DNA from: Pseudofabraea citricarpa
Taxonomy: Eukaryota > Ascomycota > Leotiomycetes > Helotiales > Dermateaceae
Reading direction: 5' to 3'
Length of the DNA stretch: 64,000 nt
Assembly: GCA_029641185.1 (NCBI GenBank)
Contig: JAPWGK010000005.1
Location: 1,798,001-1,862,000, forward strand
Part shown: positions 32,978 to 45,081 of the stretch, one piece after another
How the letters are laid out: each line of letters starts with the position of its first letter
How positions within the stretch are numbered: the first letter of the stretch is position 1
Position numbers and translations under genes: made by a program
Notes under the pieces: model-generated
The model's input: only the letters and a program-made list of their open reading frames with translations
Database searches by the model: none
What the model was told of the DNA's origin: nothing

Positions 32978-34260
32978 TCATCCTATTTCCTTGTTTATGT
33001 AAGGGTTCCCGCCCTGGCTAGCTTGATGTTGAAGGAGACTAGGTAAATCATCATGGCTTTTCATTTCGATGGATTGTTCGTTTTGATGTTCGTCCTGTTG
33101 AGGTCGTAGGCGATTGAGTCGGCTGTTTGAATTTCCGTAGATATTGCCCGAGAATTTTGACCTGATGGAGGACAGGATTTGAGGTGCGCACTGTCTTATA
33201 AGCGGTTTAGCAGTGGGAGCCGAAACACAAAATATGCCAACACAGACTTCGACAGCAGACCAGATTGAAGTGTCGTATGCGACCCCTAAATATGTCAGAC
33301 TTCGGAGTTCAGCTTGAACTTCTTGATATACTTACAACTTGCATCTTGACCTAGCCTTACTTGATTGACAATTGCAATTATGCGTATAGCCCTTAATAGC
33401 GCCGCGACAACCACACTATCAAACGAATTAGCTTGGATATGATATATAATGCGTCGCTTGAGAGAATCCCTTACAGCCAGCCCATTGTCACAACAAAAAG
33501 TAGTAAGATCTTCTGCATCCTGGGAAGCTGCAGATGCCTAACCTTTACTGCCACCAAGATAATCAACCAGACATCTATAACGATATTGACGGCGATGAGG
33601 GTGTAGAAGATTGGCAAGGTTTCGATACATTTCCCTTCAATGGCCGAATTCCAACTCTTCCGAATGGGTATACAGCTGAATATCGATAGAAAGAAAATAG
33701 GTATTGTATAAGCTGCCACCAGTCCCATCGTCCCTATAACCAGCCATCTTGCCCGACGATCAGGAAAAAGTCTAAGGTAAAAGAGGCAGACGGATATCTT
33801 GGTCGTCGAGAGAGCCATTAAGTAGAAAATCCTGGTTGAGTATTGTATAATGCCGATCGAATTGTTCTCCGACGCAGGAATGTCAATTGAGTGGTGGCCA
33901 AGACCGAAGTACACGCCCACACAGTTTGCGACAATCAGAGCCATTGCGAACAACTTGACAGAATTAGTTTCACTGCGATATTGGTACAGCACTGGGGAGG
34001 ATGAGAGACCCAAGATATAATCACAAAAGTATCATCTATCCCCCAGAGCTTCAATATCACGGCTCGCGACCATACTCGGGCGAAGGTAAAAACGGTGGCG
34101 AGTACCATCGGGAGGATATTTCCAACCAGGATTTGAGAGCCACGCGATTCACCGGCGAATGTCTACTCGAGTTAATACAGCTGAAACAAGCAAAGAACAA
34201 GCGCTGCGGGAAACGCACCTTGCGAGCAAGTATATCGCTCTCCACGAAGCGAGTATACAT
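32978..34260 (-). CDS. Rhodopsin-like seven-helix membrane protein (PTH11-type)
   Basis: Integral membrane protein of the fungal rhodopsin-domain group related to PTH11 receptors; function unknown. Exons: 34219-34260, 34010-34162, 33475-33953, 33336-33415, 32978-33285; 353 residues. Family landmarks: E-S-R-G near the N terminus, LKLWGIDDTFVIISW, YLMALSTTKISVCLFYLRLFP, a Cys-containing loop (CIPIRKSWN, EGKCIETL) and IWSAVEVCVGIFCVSAPTAKPLIR. About seven hydrophobic helices, then a hydrophilic cytoplasmic tail. The second intron (33954-34009) needs an unusual GTCTCT donor but has an ACTAAT branch site and CAAG acceptor and restores the family sequence. Without it the frame shifts, so partial decay of the gene cannot be excluded. 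Confidence 0.78.
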
Positions 34261-36247
34261 GTCGAATCTTCATAACAGAAAAACGTCTGATAGCGAAAGT
34301 TGGTAGCGAGGGAGGGACAAAGAGCAAGAAAGACAGGACGAAAGAATGCGGGAATTAAAGAACATTCTATACCACTGCACGAGATCGGGTAAGGTTTTTT
34401 AGCATGTAGCGGACTCACTGTGGAACTAGCTAAAAGCCCCCTTTAAGTAGAGATGACGAAAACAACGCGAGACGTCAGACGTTCAAACCAGCAGGCCAGC
34501 CGATCGGCATTGTGCCTGTGGTCTTGACCAGTCGTTCTTCGATGGAATTCGAGACTGAAGCTTCTCTGGGCCCGACCCGCCACCATGTTGCTTGCAGAGC
34601 GATGCGCAAGAGCCAAAAGTCTGTTCTGAGAAGCTGTCTTCGTTCTGGGCTCCTGGGGCTCTTTACCGATAAGCCTCGTCGCTAGCGAGTAGGCTCACTT
34701 CCCCAGATTCCCCGATTCCCCGTGCGTTTCATGCCCCGTCTTTGCTTGCAGACTAGTCGGTAGTCAGTGCTTCATTCTGTGCTTGATGTGCCTGATGTGC
34801 CTGCCCGTAAAACAAATGCTCTGGAATGTTGCATAAAGTTTGTGATGCGAGCGAATGCGAATCACATGCTAGACGGCAGAGACGTGGATAATAATGCATT
34901 GTTTGAACCACTGGATTGGTCGTAATTTACTCAGCCCTACTGTGTTGTACGAGGTGCGAGCTCGAAGTTAAAAGAGAAACCATAGCATCAGCAGTGTCAA
35001 ATGCTTGCGAAAATTATCTGATGAAGGGGGAGCAAGCCAAGGGACGACGTTAATACTGCATCAACTAACACAATTTAAATCTGGGGGATCTGCAACAACT
35101 TACGTGTACTTCTCTGATGGATGCTCTATTCTAGCACAAGTATATTGGATGAGTAATCAGTAGGTCGTACACAATTTAGATCCATACATGCTGGAGCTGG
35201 ACGATGGGTCATATTTGAAAGGGAGAAATATCTTGGAGATTGCTCAAATATCACTAGCAGCACTGGTTAATGATTCCAACGGTAGAAAAATACAAAATAA
35301 AACACATGTATATGTATATGTATTCCGTTTTCACTTTTGAGGATTGAACGGATGAGTTATGGATGCTACGAAGATTAAGGATGAAAACTCAATTATGTGC
35401 CATCCAATCTTTCCTGGCAATCATCTAACTATATCCTGTAGATAATAAGACATAATAGATAATCATGCTGCAATCATTAAAAGAAAATAATGAGTTCTCC
35501 TGGACCGCTTGAGTAGAAACAAAAGCCAGGAAGTTTATTTTCTATAAATGGTCAATTCGAATATCTCTAGAAATCAAATGCTTTCTTTTGGGATAGCCGA
35601 CGGCATCAATACTTCCTATTTCTTAGTGTATGAATCAGAGTACAAATATCATGATCTGTTAAAGCTTGAGCTGTCTTCATACTATGTATTGATCTCAAAA
35701 AGTCTCCATAGAGTCCACTAGCCTCCCGTTTCCAATAGCCAATAGATAAATGCAAGGCAAGAATCAGATTTGTTAGTCACGAGAACAACAATTAGTTATT
35801 TATTTTGATTTCCCGAGAAGAACGTTATGTTATCTTGGAAGTAAGGGAAAAGTGCCTATTCTGGAGCAGAAGTGGAGCCTGGGGGTTCTGTTGCACCGCT
35901 TCCGAATGTTCACTAATCGTAGGATTTCGCGATCGGTAAACAAAGTGATCATCCGACCAGTTATGAAAGTCCAATTTCTTGTCGGGATGCAAATTTTGCA
36001 TTTTCAAAAGTCAATAAAGTCAAGTAATTTATCTAAGCTGTCTCCTTTCCCTGTTTCGTTGCCATGCGAGAAATTCAAAACACTCAACATTGACAAATCC
36101 TCGAACGTTCAATTCGCTTCTTCGTCTAATCTTCTTGTCATACGGCACGGTCAGCCCAAGTACAGTACATGTAATATAAAACATCTGATCAACTCTCTGT
36201 TTTAGTTTCTTTCTCAACTCGGACTCATATCCAGACTTTCAGCAAAA
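34261..36247. other. AT-rich intergenic region
   Basis: Divergent gap of 2 kb between the rhodopsin-like gene and the SDR gene. Nothing resembling an exon with known homology, no clear mobile element. Confidence 0.5.
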
Positions 36248-37252
36248 ATGTCTTTCCTCTCTTTCGGCAAGTCGTTTCACCCAAAGACCGATATCCCAGA
36301 TCTCTCAGGGAAAGTAATTGTGGTCACTGGTGGTATGTATCAACTATTATATATCTAAGTATCTTGCTGATATTCATTCGTGATAGGTAATAATGGCCTC
36401 GGCTACCAAACGACTCTCCTTCTTTCTTCACACAACCCTAAGCAAATCTACCTCTGCGCCCGCAGCGAGGAGAAATTCCGCGTTGCACTGAATGAGATCA
36501 AACAGGTGGTCCCAAATCCACCTATCACCTATCTCGAGCTGGACCTATCCTCATTTGCATCGATCCGTGCAGCGGCCAAGAACTTCCTGTCACAGTCTGA
36601 TCGGTTAGATTTGCTATTCCTCAACGCTGGAGTGATGGGCTTAGAGCCCGGGATAACGCAGGACGGCTACGAAATACAATTTGGCACGAACCACATGGGC
36701 CACGCTCTCTTCACGAAACTGCTCATGCCTACTCTCCTCACGACTGCAGCGAGACCAGCCTCTGATGTCCGAGTAATTGTCATCTCTTCGGCCCTACATA
36801 GCATCTCGGTGGAAGGCGGCATTGACTTCAATGGCCTCAAGACTCCGATGGAATCAGCCGCAACTTTGAAAAAATATGGCCAGTCGAAACTCGCTAATAT
36901 CCTATTCGCCAACGCGCTTCATCAGCATTTTGGGGATAAGGGAATCACTGCAGTGTCTCTTCATCCTGGTCTCGTTGCAACTAATATATTGGGAGCATAT
37001 TCGGGTCATAGTTGGTTGGTGGATAAATTGACTCGCTTTGTAGGACCGCTGTTCAGCAAGAGTCCTGAGAACGGGGCAAAGAATCAGCTCTGGGCGGCGG
37101 TAGCAGAGAAAGGCAAGAAAGGAGTTAAAGGGGGAGAGTATTATGAACCAGTTGGTGTAACAGGAAAGCAGAATGCATTTGCTAAAGATGAAAAGCTGAC
37201 CAAGAAGCTTTGGGAGTGGACCGAGAAAGAACTGGATGGCAAGGAGTCGTAA
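36248..37252 (+). CDS. Short-chain dehydrogenase/reductase (retinol dehydrogenase-like)
   Basis: NAD(P)(H)-dependent SDR of the classical/WW-oxidoreductase-like type; substrate unknown. Exons 36248-36332 and 36387-37252; 316 residues. Cofactor loop TGGNNGLG, DLSSFASI after beta-3, LNAGVMG (NNAG motif in LNAG form), catalytic Ser region VIVISSALHSIS and active-site YGQSK (YxxxK) are all present. The intron splits the cofactor loop, with GTATGT donor and GATAG acceptor. No signal peptide. It sits between two rhodopsin-like membrane-protein genes, which may be chance. Confidence 0.92.
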
Positions 37253-38249
37253 TTTTGAAGGTGTCAAATTGGTTTTGCTGAGCTCGCTACTCAATTATTC
37301 TACTAATACTGCTCTTGTTTAATTAGCTAAGTGAACACATAATATAATTCATCATATCTACCTACGAAACGGTCGACGACGAATTCAAATGTCGCCTTGT
37401 GTCCTGGGTGATATAAAAAGCAGTTAATCGAGACAAATTAGTTTATGCTAACTCTAAGCTTAAATGGTAGCGCGATGCTAGACTATAATATGAAAATTTT
37501 GTACCTATGAATAGAGATACTTACCAAATACTCAATTTCAACTTATTCCGAATTGTGTTGCAAGTTCGGTGTCTCCATCTTGTTTATCAAAATCGGGACG
37601 CCCTCAAGAGTTAACGACCGGTGGGGAGAAAGGGAGAAACACCGAGAAACGCATTGCCTTATCATGGCTAATCTGGGTTCTATAGCACTATTGAATAACT
37701 GGATTATATGAGATTTTCTCCTATTCCCTCTGATTCTACGTTATTTGATTAGTATTGAAGTATATATCCACGGACTTGGGATAATCTTTACGGCGACTTG
37801 GCCAAGGAAATAGACCAATTGCTGTTTTGTCGCTAGTTGTGACTCTGTTCTTGTACTATTACACATCCATCACAACTAGTGAACCGATACTTATGCTCTT
37901 AGATAGCTTCTCTGGTACAAGGAGCATGCGTTGTGGGATAGAATTGAGCAAAGAACGATTGAATATGCCGTTATAATTTTGCAGGAAAGTGGTGTTGGTA
38001 ACAGAATCCAAAGCCCTCGATTTGTGCAGGATCTGTGAGTTGAAGTTGTATTATTACTCGGTTTGAATCGGAGGCTAAAAAACAAAATGATCTAACTGGA
38101 AAGAAATAAAATTAAATGCTGATACGTGTAGGAAATCATCATACAAAGTTCATAATTCATTTCACCGACGCTAGCAAAGACCAAATATCCAGCGAGATTG
38201 AAACCACAGCAAACTCGAAAGTGCTCTTGCATGAATGTAAGAAAATATA
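37253..38249. other. AT-rich intergenic region
   Basis: Convergent gap between the SDR gene and the second rhodopsin-like gene; contains presumably both 3' UTRs. No exon recognised. Confidence 0.5.
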
Positions 38250-39595
38250 CTATGGCGCTAAATGGGCAGCTTTCACATCAGTCGTGATAAGATTCTCCTC
38301 ACTGACTGCTCTCGTCCCATAGACATATTCTCCTGGTGTCATGTCCCCGCTCTTTTCACTTGTTGCACTACCCGATTTTGCAGTACGATCAGACATCTCG
38401 ATACTTGTATGAACCATGATCCCGTTCTTGTTGTCTCCGTATTCGAGATCTAATATATCATCGACATCATCGACCTTTCGAAACCCTGAAGACTTCGTGC
38501 CGGTCAAACGACTGTCTAAATGACTTCCCGAACCATCCGGGCGAGTTCTCTGTGTGGTAGAGAGGCTTGCTCGTCTTTTTCGACGGAGGGTATATAGTGT
38601 TGGAATATTTGCGACGAGTGCAGCTGCGAAGGCCTCTGTGGATGCCCATGTAGTCCGGTTATTCTGCAAGGTACTGTTGCTGATGTTCAAGGGCAGGCGC
38701 ACAACTGTAACTACGACGACAAGAAATCCGAGAGAGAAGAGACCGACTAGTCGGAAGCGCCTGACAACAAGTTAGCTGAATGTATAGGAGATATTGCAGG
38801 TTGGTTCGGAGTTAATTTTGAGGTACTTACGCAGCCCAGGATCTTTTGAGTTTAAGCAAAGTTGGTAACGGTAAAATTATAAGCATCACATCCGTTACAA
38901 TGTTCAAGACTCCAAGAACGACTAGCTGAACCAACGCTCGTGAGCATTTCCCTAATGTATGTGTTAGATACCGCCTCGTGTGATGAAATTGACTTGTAAA
39001 TCAAGGATCGGATCAATTTATTTACCTGGAGCTGGTAGGACCTGCCAATACAGATGGATTGGATCACATTCCGAGAAAGTGATAACTTGACATGCCACAT
39101 AGGTAGCTGCTAGAATTGCCCAGTACGCATTCATGACATGATCCGTCCACCAGAGACCACTTAATACACGCCTGATCAGAAGCATGACTACCGCTTTCTG
39201 CAACCAGATACTATATCGAACAGACGGTTTAGCAGAGTTATGGATATTTATTCCGGCAAGTCCACGTACTAGGTATTGTAGAAGGGCCTGTTGACCAGAG
39301 TCAATTTACTCCCAATCTCACGCTCATAGATCTCTCGCGCAGTGAAATCTGTGGCGGCACGGAGCTTTGCGCTCATGTTGTTGGTCCCCCAGTACAGTAC
39401 AACATGAATGCAACCGACGCGGATCAGCAAACACAGTATACATGCCATTGTCAAATAGTCGCTGACATTGAACTTTTGCTGCCGGAGCTTCCTCATAAAC
39501 AATCGCAAGCCCATAACGACAACCGAGCAAAATGTGAAGACCCATAAGATGATGAGCGTATTGAAGGCATCTTGACTCAGATTGCCGGCCGCCAT
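38250..39595 (-). CDS. Second rhodopsin-like seven-helix membrane protein
   Basis: Same broad family as the gene at 32978-34260 but clearly diverged. Exons: 39270-39595, 39026-39210, 38831-38951, 38250-38760; 380 residues. N terminus outside (NLSQ potential glycosylation site), LIILWVFTFCSVVVMGLRLFM as helix 1, VSDYLTMACILCLLIRVG as helix 2, a YIWLQKAVVMLLIRRV segment, CDPIHLYWQVLPAPGKCS loop with paired Cys, VTDVMLIILPLPTLLKLK and a final helix with VRLPLNISNS. The hydrophilic tail is Ser/Thr/Asp-rich. All introns follow GT-AG with in-frame joins. Ligand and role are unknown. Confidence 0.82.
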
Positions 39596-41047
39596 GTGTG
39601 AAGAATTGTTAAAACCCCAAGAGACTGTCGATAATCTGGATCGACGGAAGAGTGCTGATTCTTACTCCGTTAAGTAAGGGCAATCGCTGAGTATAAGCAT
39701 CTGATAGACTTTAATCATGAAGCCTAAATCATGATAGAACGTGGCACCATGCACAAAGCGTACCTGCAGAGTACTTTATGTCTCATCTGCTTGTCTACAG
39801 ACAGGGCTACATCAGCTGCCGAATGCATCAAATGCAAAGTAGCAGTGACTGGGATAGACAAACCTTCATTTATCGGGGACTTGGAGACTCGAAGCCTGAT
39901 CATTGCCTCTTCCAACTTCCAACCGCACCAACCTTGAACCATTCCCATCCCCTGGGACAGCCCAAGGGGGCTCATTTTTACTTTTGTCACCTCTGTGGAG
40001 TTTCCCCTCCACATGGTTCGAGAAAGCAGTCCGGCTTCCACGAATGAGCACCACAGAACTTATCTGGGGCCTTGGTTTCTCTTGGCTAGTACCGGACCTC
40101 ACTTGAGCAGCAGCTGACAAGGTTTCTGTTACCTTTCAAGAGTTTCGACAAGCAAAGCAAAACTTCGATGGCAGCCCTCGTTTGTCGCGATGCCTTGGTT
40201 TTTCGATGACAATCACCTCAACTAGTTGAAACCAAGACAACAATCTTGCCAGAGTTTACAAGTAAGGAGACCTGCAGCGTTCCCAGATGGTTGTCTGCAA
40301 TGGTACCGACCGTAACTTCTCGTACTCTTCTAGAAGAGAAGTTGGAAGACGCCAACAAATCTTCTGCCCTCTTGTGCCAGCAGTGGAGAACTAAGTTTCG
40401 CAGGGTCTCTGGAGGTACCCTACCACATGTCATTAGTAAAACAGACCTGGGTGCCTTGCCCAACTCGCACTTCCGTCGCCAGTACTGTATGGGCTGCAGA
40501 GTGCACAGCTTTCGGATCTGCCAATTGTGTAACCTCCACAGAGTCCACAACAGAGTCCACCCGCCCATCACCCGATGACGGCCATGGATGATATACATTA
40601 AGGTTTTCCGGAGGGGGACGGGGCGGGGTTTGTGGTAAATGTCGTATTTTCCACCCTCGCACAGCCAAATCCATAAGCGGCTTGGCGATTCCCATCAGCT
40701 CAGCAGTGCCGGACAACGGCCTGAGTCGTCGTCCCCAGTCTTCGTCAATCAAGCCTCAGTCAGGGTTGCTGTCGTCTAACATGCCTGCCTCAAATCTCCG
40801 GGCTCGAAGCCGTGCTGGATGCGCCAAGCTAAATTAATAGCCTGGTGGATTAACGGTGATTTGCCAGGAAGCACAATATTCTTAGTCCCTTGTATCGCCA
40901 GCTTGCCCGCAACCCGCAACGAAAAGCCATCCGGGGGTCGGGCAAACGTGCGTGATAATATAAGGCGTGGCGCCGTTGCGATTCTGCTGCATGTCCATCC
41001 CTTCCCATCCCTTTGATCTGGACCGTTGAATTTTGACAGCCGGCAAC
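39596..41047. other. Intergenic region
   Basis: Upstream region of both the rhodopsin-like gene (-) and the hydrolase gene (+). Somewhat GC-richer than its surroundings; open frames on both strands have no recognisable domain and no consistent splice chain. Confidence 0.45.
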
Positions 41048-42301
41048 ATGCACTTTAATTCACTTTTGTTGCTTGCGGCGTCCCTGTTGCTGGGGTCGGG
41101 AGTTCGAGCGGAAAGGGGGGAAGCTTTCGCTAAACGGGACTACTTCATGGTTGGAGGCAACTATGTGAACACCTCGGCTGGACACTTGTTCGTCAATCAG
41201 ATGTACGTTGAGCACCTGACGCCTGAGAAGACGAAGCAGCCCTATCCGGTCATCTTCATACACGGCCAAGGTCAAGATGGAAGTGTAGGTTATATCTTTC
41301 CGAAGGAGTCAAGTAGAGTATATTGATCAATGTATACTAATACGATCTCTGGTAATTTAGAACTTCCTCAACAAGCCTGATGGCTCTAGGGGATGGGCTT
41401 CTTGGTTCTTGAGCAAAGGATATGAGGTTTACATCATTGACCAGACCATGCGAGGTCGATCCGCTTGGTGGCCTGCAAGCGGTGTTGCAATTGGCACATA
41501 TGCTGCAGAGATCATCCAGCAACGCTTCACTGCCATCAAGGATTATATGCTATGGCCACAAGCAAGTCTTCATACTCAATGGCCCGGTGTAAGTGATGAT
41601 ACTCCCTTTGGAGATGCTCTACTTACTCGACATAGACTGGCAAGATGGGTGACCCTGTTTTTGATGCTTTCTATTCTTCGAATTTACAGTTCGCCTCCAA
41701 CACAACTGTCGTTGAAACCACCATGCAAGCTGCCGGTGCTGCACTTCTTGATAAGATTGGATCAGCCATTCTGTTATCTCATTCCCAAGGAGGTCTTATG
41801 CCGTGGCTCTGGGCCGATGCTCGCCCTAAGCTCGTCAAAGCTATCGTGAGCATTGAGCCAACCGGACCACCTTTCCAAGACGCAGTCTTTACCACCACTG
41901 TCACTCGGCCTTATGGATTGACCAACATTCCATTGACATTCTCAGCAGCCGTAAACACGGCAAACACTACTCAGGCGAGGCCAATTGCAACTAAGGTCCT
42001 TGCTGCTAATGAGGAAACCGACGGCTTCAACTGTACCGTTCAAGCGGACCCTCCACGAAAGCTTGTGAACATTGCACAAGTGCCGGTGCTAGTCGAGACG
42101 GCAGAAGCCAGTTACCATGCGGTATACGATAAGTGTACGGCATTGTTCCTTGAGCAAGCTGGTGTTGACGTCACTTTCCTCAACTTGCGTGATGTCGGCA
42201 TACACGGGAATGGCCATATGCAGTTCATGGAGAAGAACAGCGATGATATTGCTGCTGTATTGCACAAATGGATCAAGAGAAGTGTACGAGGGATCAGATA
42301 G
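41048..42301 (+). CDS. Secreted alpha/beta hydrolase (esterase-like)
   Basis: Putative extracellular esterase. Exons 41048-41284, 41361-41588, 41636-42301; 376 residues. Residues 1 to about 21 form a signal peptide (hydrophobic [14 protein letters not shown]). [10 protein letters not shown] holds the oxyanion-hole HG; the nucleophile Ser lies in [16 protein letters not shown] carries a probable acidic Glu and [13 protein letters not shown] the catalytic His. The Ser-Glu-His order with IEP resembles the esterase-713 group, by my recollection. Several N-glycosylation sites (NTS, NTT, NCT) fit secretion. Both introns lie at phase 0. The start at 41048 gives the signal peptide; an in-frame start codon upstream would spoil it. 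Confidence 0.9.
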
Positions 42302-44058
42302 AAGGACAAATAAAAGCATTGCTTTCACCGTTTATACCTATTTTAATTTCAAATAATGTACAGTACGTGGGAGTCAAAACCTCTTGCTCTATCTGAGCGC
42401 ACTTGCATCGTGTTCGGTTGGAAATGTAGCGAGCTTCAGCCAGATTAAAATGTCCTTTCCCAAGATTGCCCGGTGGGAATTTCCCGCTGTCATTCGAAAC
42501 TGTAATGAGAAAGAAGAGGAGAGTTTTACAGTACTGTAATCAACCGATGGCGAAGAAAAACTCTATTTTTGCCAATTCAGAGGTCAGATCATTTTGGAAG
42601 AGCGCCGGACTTGGCTGTTACGCAACCAACTAATGCACTAAACCGCCGATGATAAAGCGAACATGCACAAAAAGATTCCTTGTCATAAACAGCTCAGTCG
42701 CTATAATAACGCTTTGCAATAGTATATAACGGCTTTTGACAGTAATGTAGAGAAAGGGTTTCGAAAATTCTGGTTTTAGAAGGGGTCGAGATAAAAGGTG
42801 CGCGATTTTGATAGCTCGATGATACCGGGCTTTATTTATTGTGATACTCGACCTGGTTAGAAAACAATAATCACCCAAACTTAATGATAGACCATCCCTT
42901 ACATGAATAACGGATCTTCCCGTCTGCCACGTACCCAGTTCGGTTTTAGACTTCTATTAAAAGAAGAAGAAATGAAATCCGAGAGAACCCATATGATCAC
43001 GTGGGCTGTTAGGTTGAATAGAACATGGCCAGAGCAGCAATTATCAGCACGCAAAACTTAGACTCAAAGGTGACTTGATCCAACCGCCAGACCAGCCTTA
43101 TAATCTATTTGAAAGCAAGAAAGTTGATCTTCGCTGGGGGTTGGGAACTCAGTCGTGATACTCCATAATCCTTCAGACAGACCCATTGATCACCACGGGA
43201 CCCTCAGAAGTCCAAGCTCAGGGAAGGGAATTCTCCACTACCAACCTACTGTACCTGAATCTCAAAAGCTCATAGCAGATATTCAATTGTCGTGGCTCAC
43301 TTTGTGTTTTACGCAACAATGCTAGCAAGAATGTTCATATCGTCGATACGGTGTAGAGCAGTGCATTATATGGTAACGACTGGCTCTCGTGATTGTAGAG
43401 CTACGAAAGAGGGAGGGAGGTGGATTATCTCTCAAAACTCTTCATATTTGGCCCGATTTCAGGTTCATCGTGCGATAATATAGATCTTTGAATAGCTTCC
43501 TTCTCTTAGAAATACTCTAGAACACTACAGATATTTCATGAGGATTATGTGATTCTAAACAGCACTCAAAATTTCTTCTTTTCTCATAATGTACATATTA
43601 AGCTATTAGTATTTCCTGTAGCTATCTGGTAGCTTTGAATATCACCACCTCAAGTCGAGCATCCAAGACCCCTTTTTGTCAAGAAATCCGAGATCAAGGA
43701 ACGGTCACAGTAGAGTATGCGAAGAACTTTTACAGCATACATGATACTACAAGAAACAGCCATATAGCCAGACACTCTTGACATCGCAGTAAAGGGTATT
43801 TAAAGGATGGAAATGAAAAAGAAATAGCCACATCAAGCCCAAATATCCATTCATTTGCTAAACCAAGCTTCTCTTCTCTAAGTAAAGTAGTTAATTGTGC
43901 CATTTCACACAAGGGATAAATACCTGTGCTGCTTGTCTAATCTTCCAAATTCACCATGTGAAGCCCGTCACGGCACCAAATCTAACGTCATCGCCAAGTT
44001 CTTGCTCGCTGCTCGCATACCAACTTCATGAAATTGTAAGTAACCCAAAGATCAACCC
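42302..44058. other. AT-rich intergenic region
   Basis: Convergent gap between hydrolase and kinase-like genes. No supported gene, tRNA or mobile element. Confidence 0.5.
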
Positions 44059-45081
44059 TCAACAAATTCTCTCTCTTGTGGAGGTTTCTCCCAACTTAGA
44101 AATCTCCTGCTGGGACCATTTGTCCAAATATTCGCGAACTTGTCGAACCGAACTGGCTTCTTGCTTCCAGCAAAGTTCAATAATCGCTGCAAAAGGGATT
44201 CCATCTAGATCTGGGAACTCGCCAGCAAGGAATTTTTCGTCGACTGTCTCGTCTGGTAGTTCTTCAAACGGCGCTTTGTCTGTGAGGATAAAATAGACTA
44301 AACCGGCAAAAGCGAACAGATCCTCTTTTACGGTTGCTGGATTCCTAAAATTCCAATTCGGATCAGGTGCCGTATATCTTCGCCCGGGACAAACCATGGC
44401 CCTTGATCCCTCGAGCGACGAGCCGCTGAAATCCGCGATTTTAAGCTCCAAATCCACATCTAGTAAGAAATTATGTGGTCCGGTATCGCAATGGAGTATA
44501 TCAGCAGAATGGAGAAGGTCGAGGCCCTCTGCAGCTTGTGTTATCCAGCGAAACCTTTGGACCATCGAGATTTCTTTAGAATGAGACTTTACATAGTCCT
44601 TCAAGGTACCGTTAGACATATACTCCAGTGTCAAAGTATGAGCCTCGGGATCCCAGGCTTTCAGCTTCACAAGGCGTGGGTGTTCCCCTAGCTTCTTATA
44701 TATCTGCGCCTCAACAGCTATTTCCTTGAGTCGATCGCTTGCTCCAATTCCATTTGGCCAGGGAGTCTTGATGATATCGCCCGAAGGTAGAAGTTCCACG
44801 AGGGATGTTGTTCCACCAGATATGAACTCGCCTTTGCCATCAATAACTCCCGCGTCTTCGGGAATCTCAAGTAGCCCGGTGGCTGAATGGTCGTCAGACA
44901 TATCTGGCGCTGCAGTTTGTGTTTTATCAGTGATGGAAACATCACATGCAGAACTGTTGGCGGCTAAGACGTTGTTGGCGATGTTAGAGTCAAGGGCGTC
45001 ATAATTAGCTGAATGTGAGCTTTGGGCCGGGTCAACAATATCTTCGGTCTCTTTTGCGGTCATTTTGTCATTCAGCATCAC
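44059..45081 (-). CDS. Protein kinase-like protein with HCD and DFS motifs
   Basis: Single-exon gene of about 340 residues; the kinase domain covers roughly residues 80-320. The glycine loop is degenerate (ISGGTTSLVELL), the beta-3 Lys is in DIIKTPWP and the helix-C Glu in EAQIYKKLG. The catalytic loop reads LHCDTGPHNFLL (HCD in place of HRD, but Asp and Asn kept) and the magnesium motif is DFSGSS in place of DFG. The N-terminal 75 residues are Ser/Asp/Asn-rich. HCD-type kinases of this build are, in my experience, an expanded fungal family; activity is plausible since Lys, Asp, Asn and Asp are all kept. The first Met (MMLND) is at 45081; later Met codons at residues 2 and 7 are also possible. 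Confidence 0.85.
   Translation of the reverse strand: MMLNDKMTAKETEDIVDPAQSSHSANYDALDSNIANNVLAANSSACDVSITDKTQTAAPDMSDDHSATGLLEIPEDAGVIDGKGEFISGGTTSLVELLPSGDIIKTPWPNGIGASDRLKEIAVEAQIYKKLGEHPRLVKLKAWDPEAHTLTLEYMSNGTLKDYVKSHSKEISMVQRFRWITQAAEGLDLLHSADILHCDTGPHNFLLDVDLELKIADFSGSSLEGSRAMVCPGRRYTAPDPNWNFRNPATVKEDLFAFAGLVYFILTDKAPFEELPDETVDEKFLAGEFPDLDGIPFAAIIELCWKQEASSVRQVREYLDKWSQQEISKLGETSTRERIC

Noticed and set aside
38250..38702. Separate 150-codon gene at the end of the second rhodopsin-like gene
   Set aside because: It is the continuous last exon of that gene; its apparent start is a GTG codon inside the last helix.
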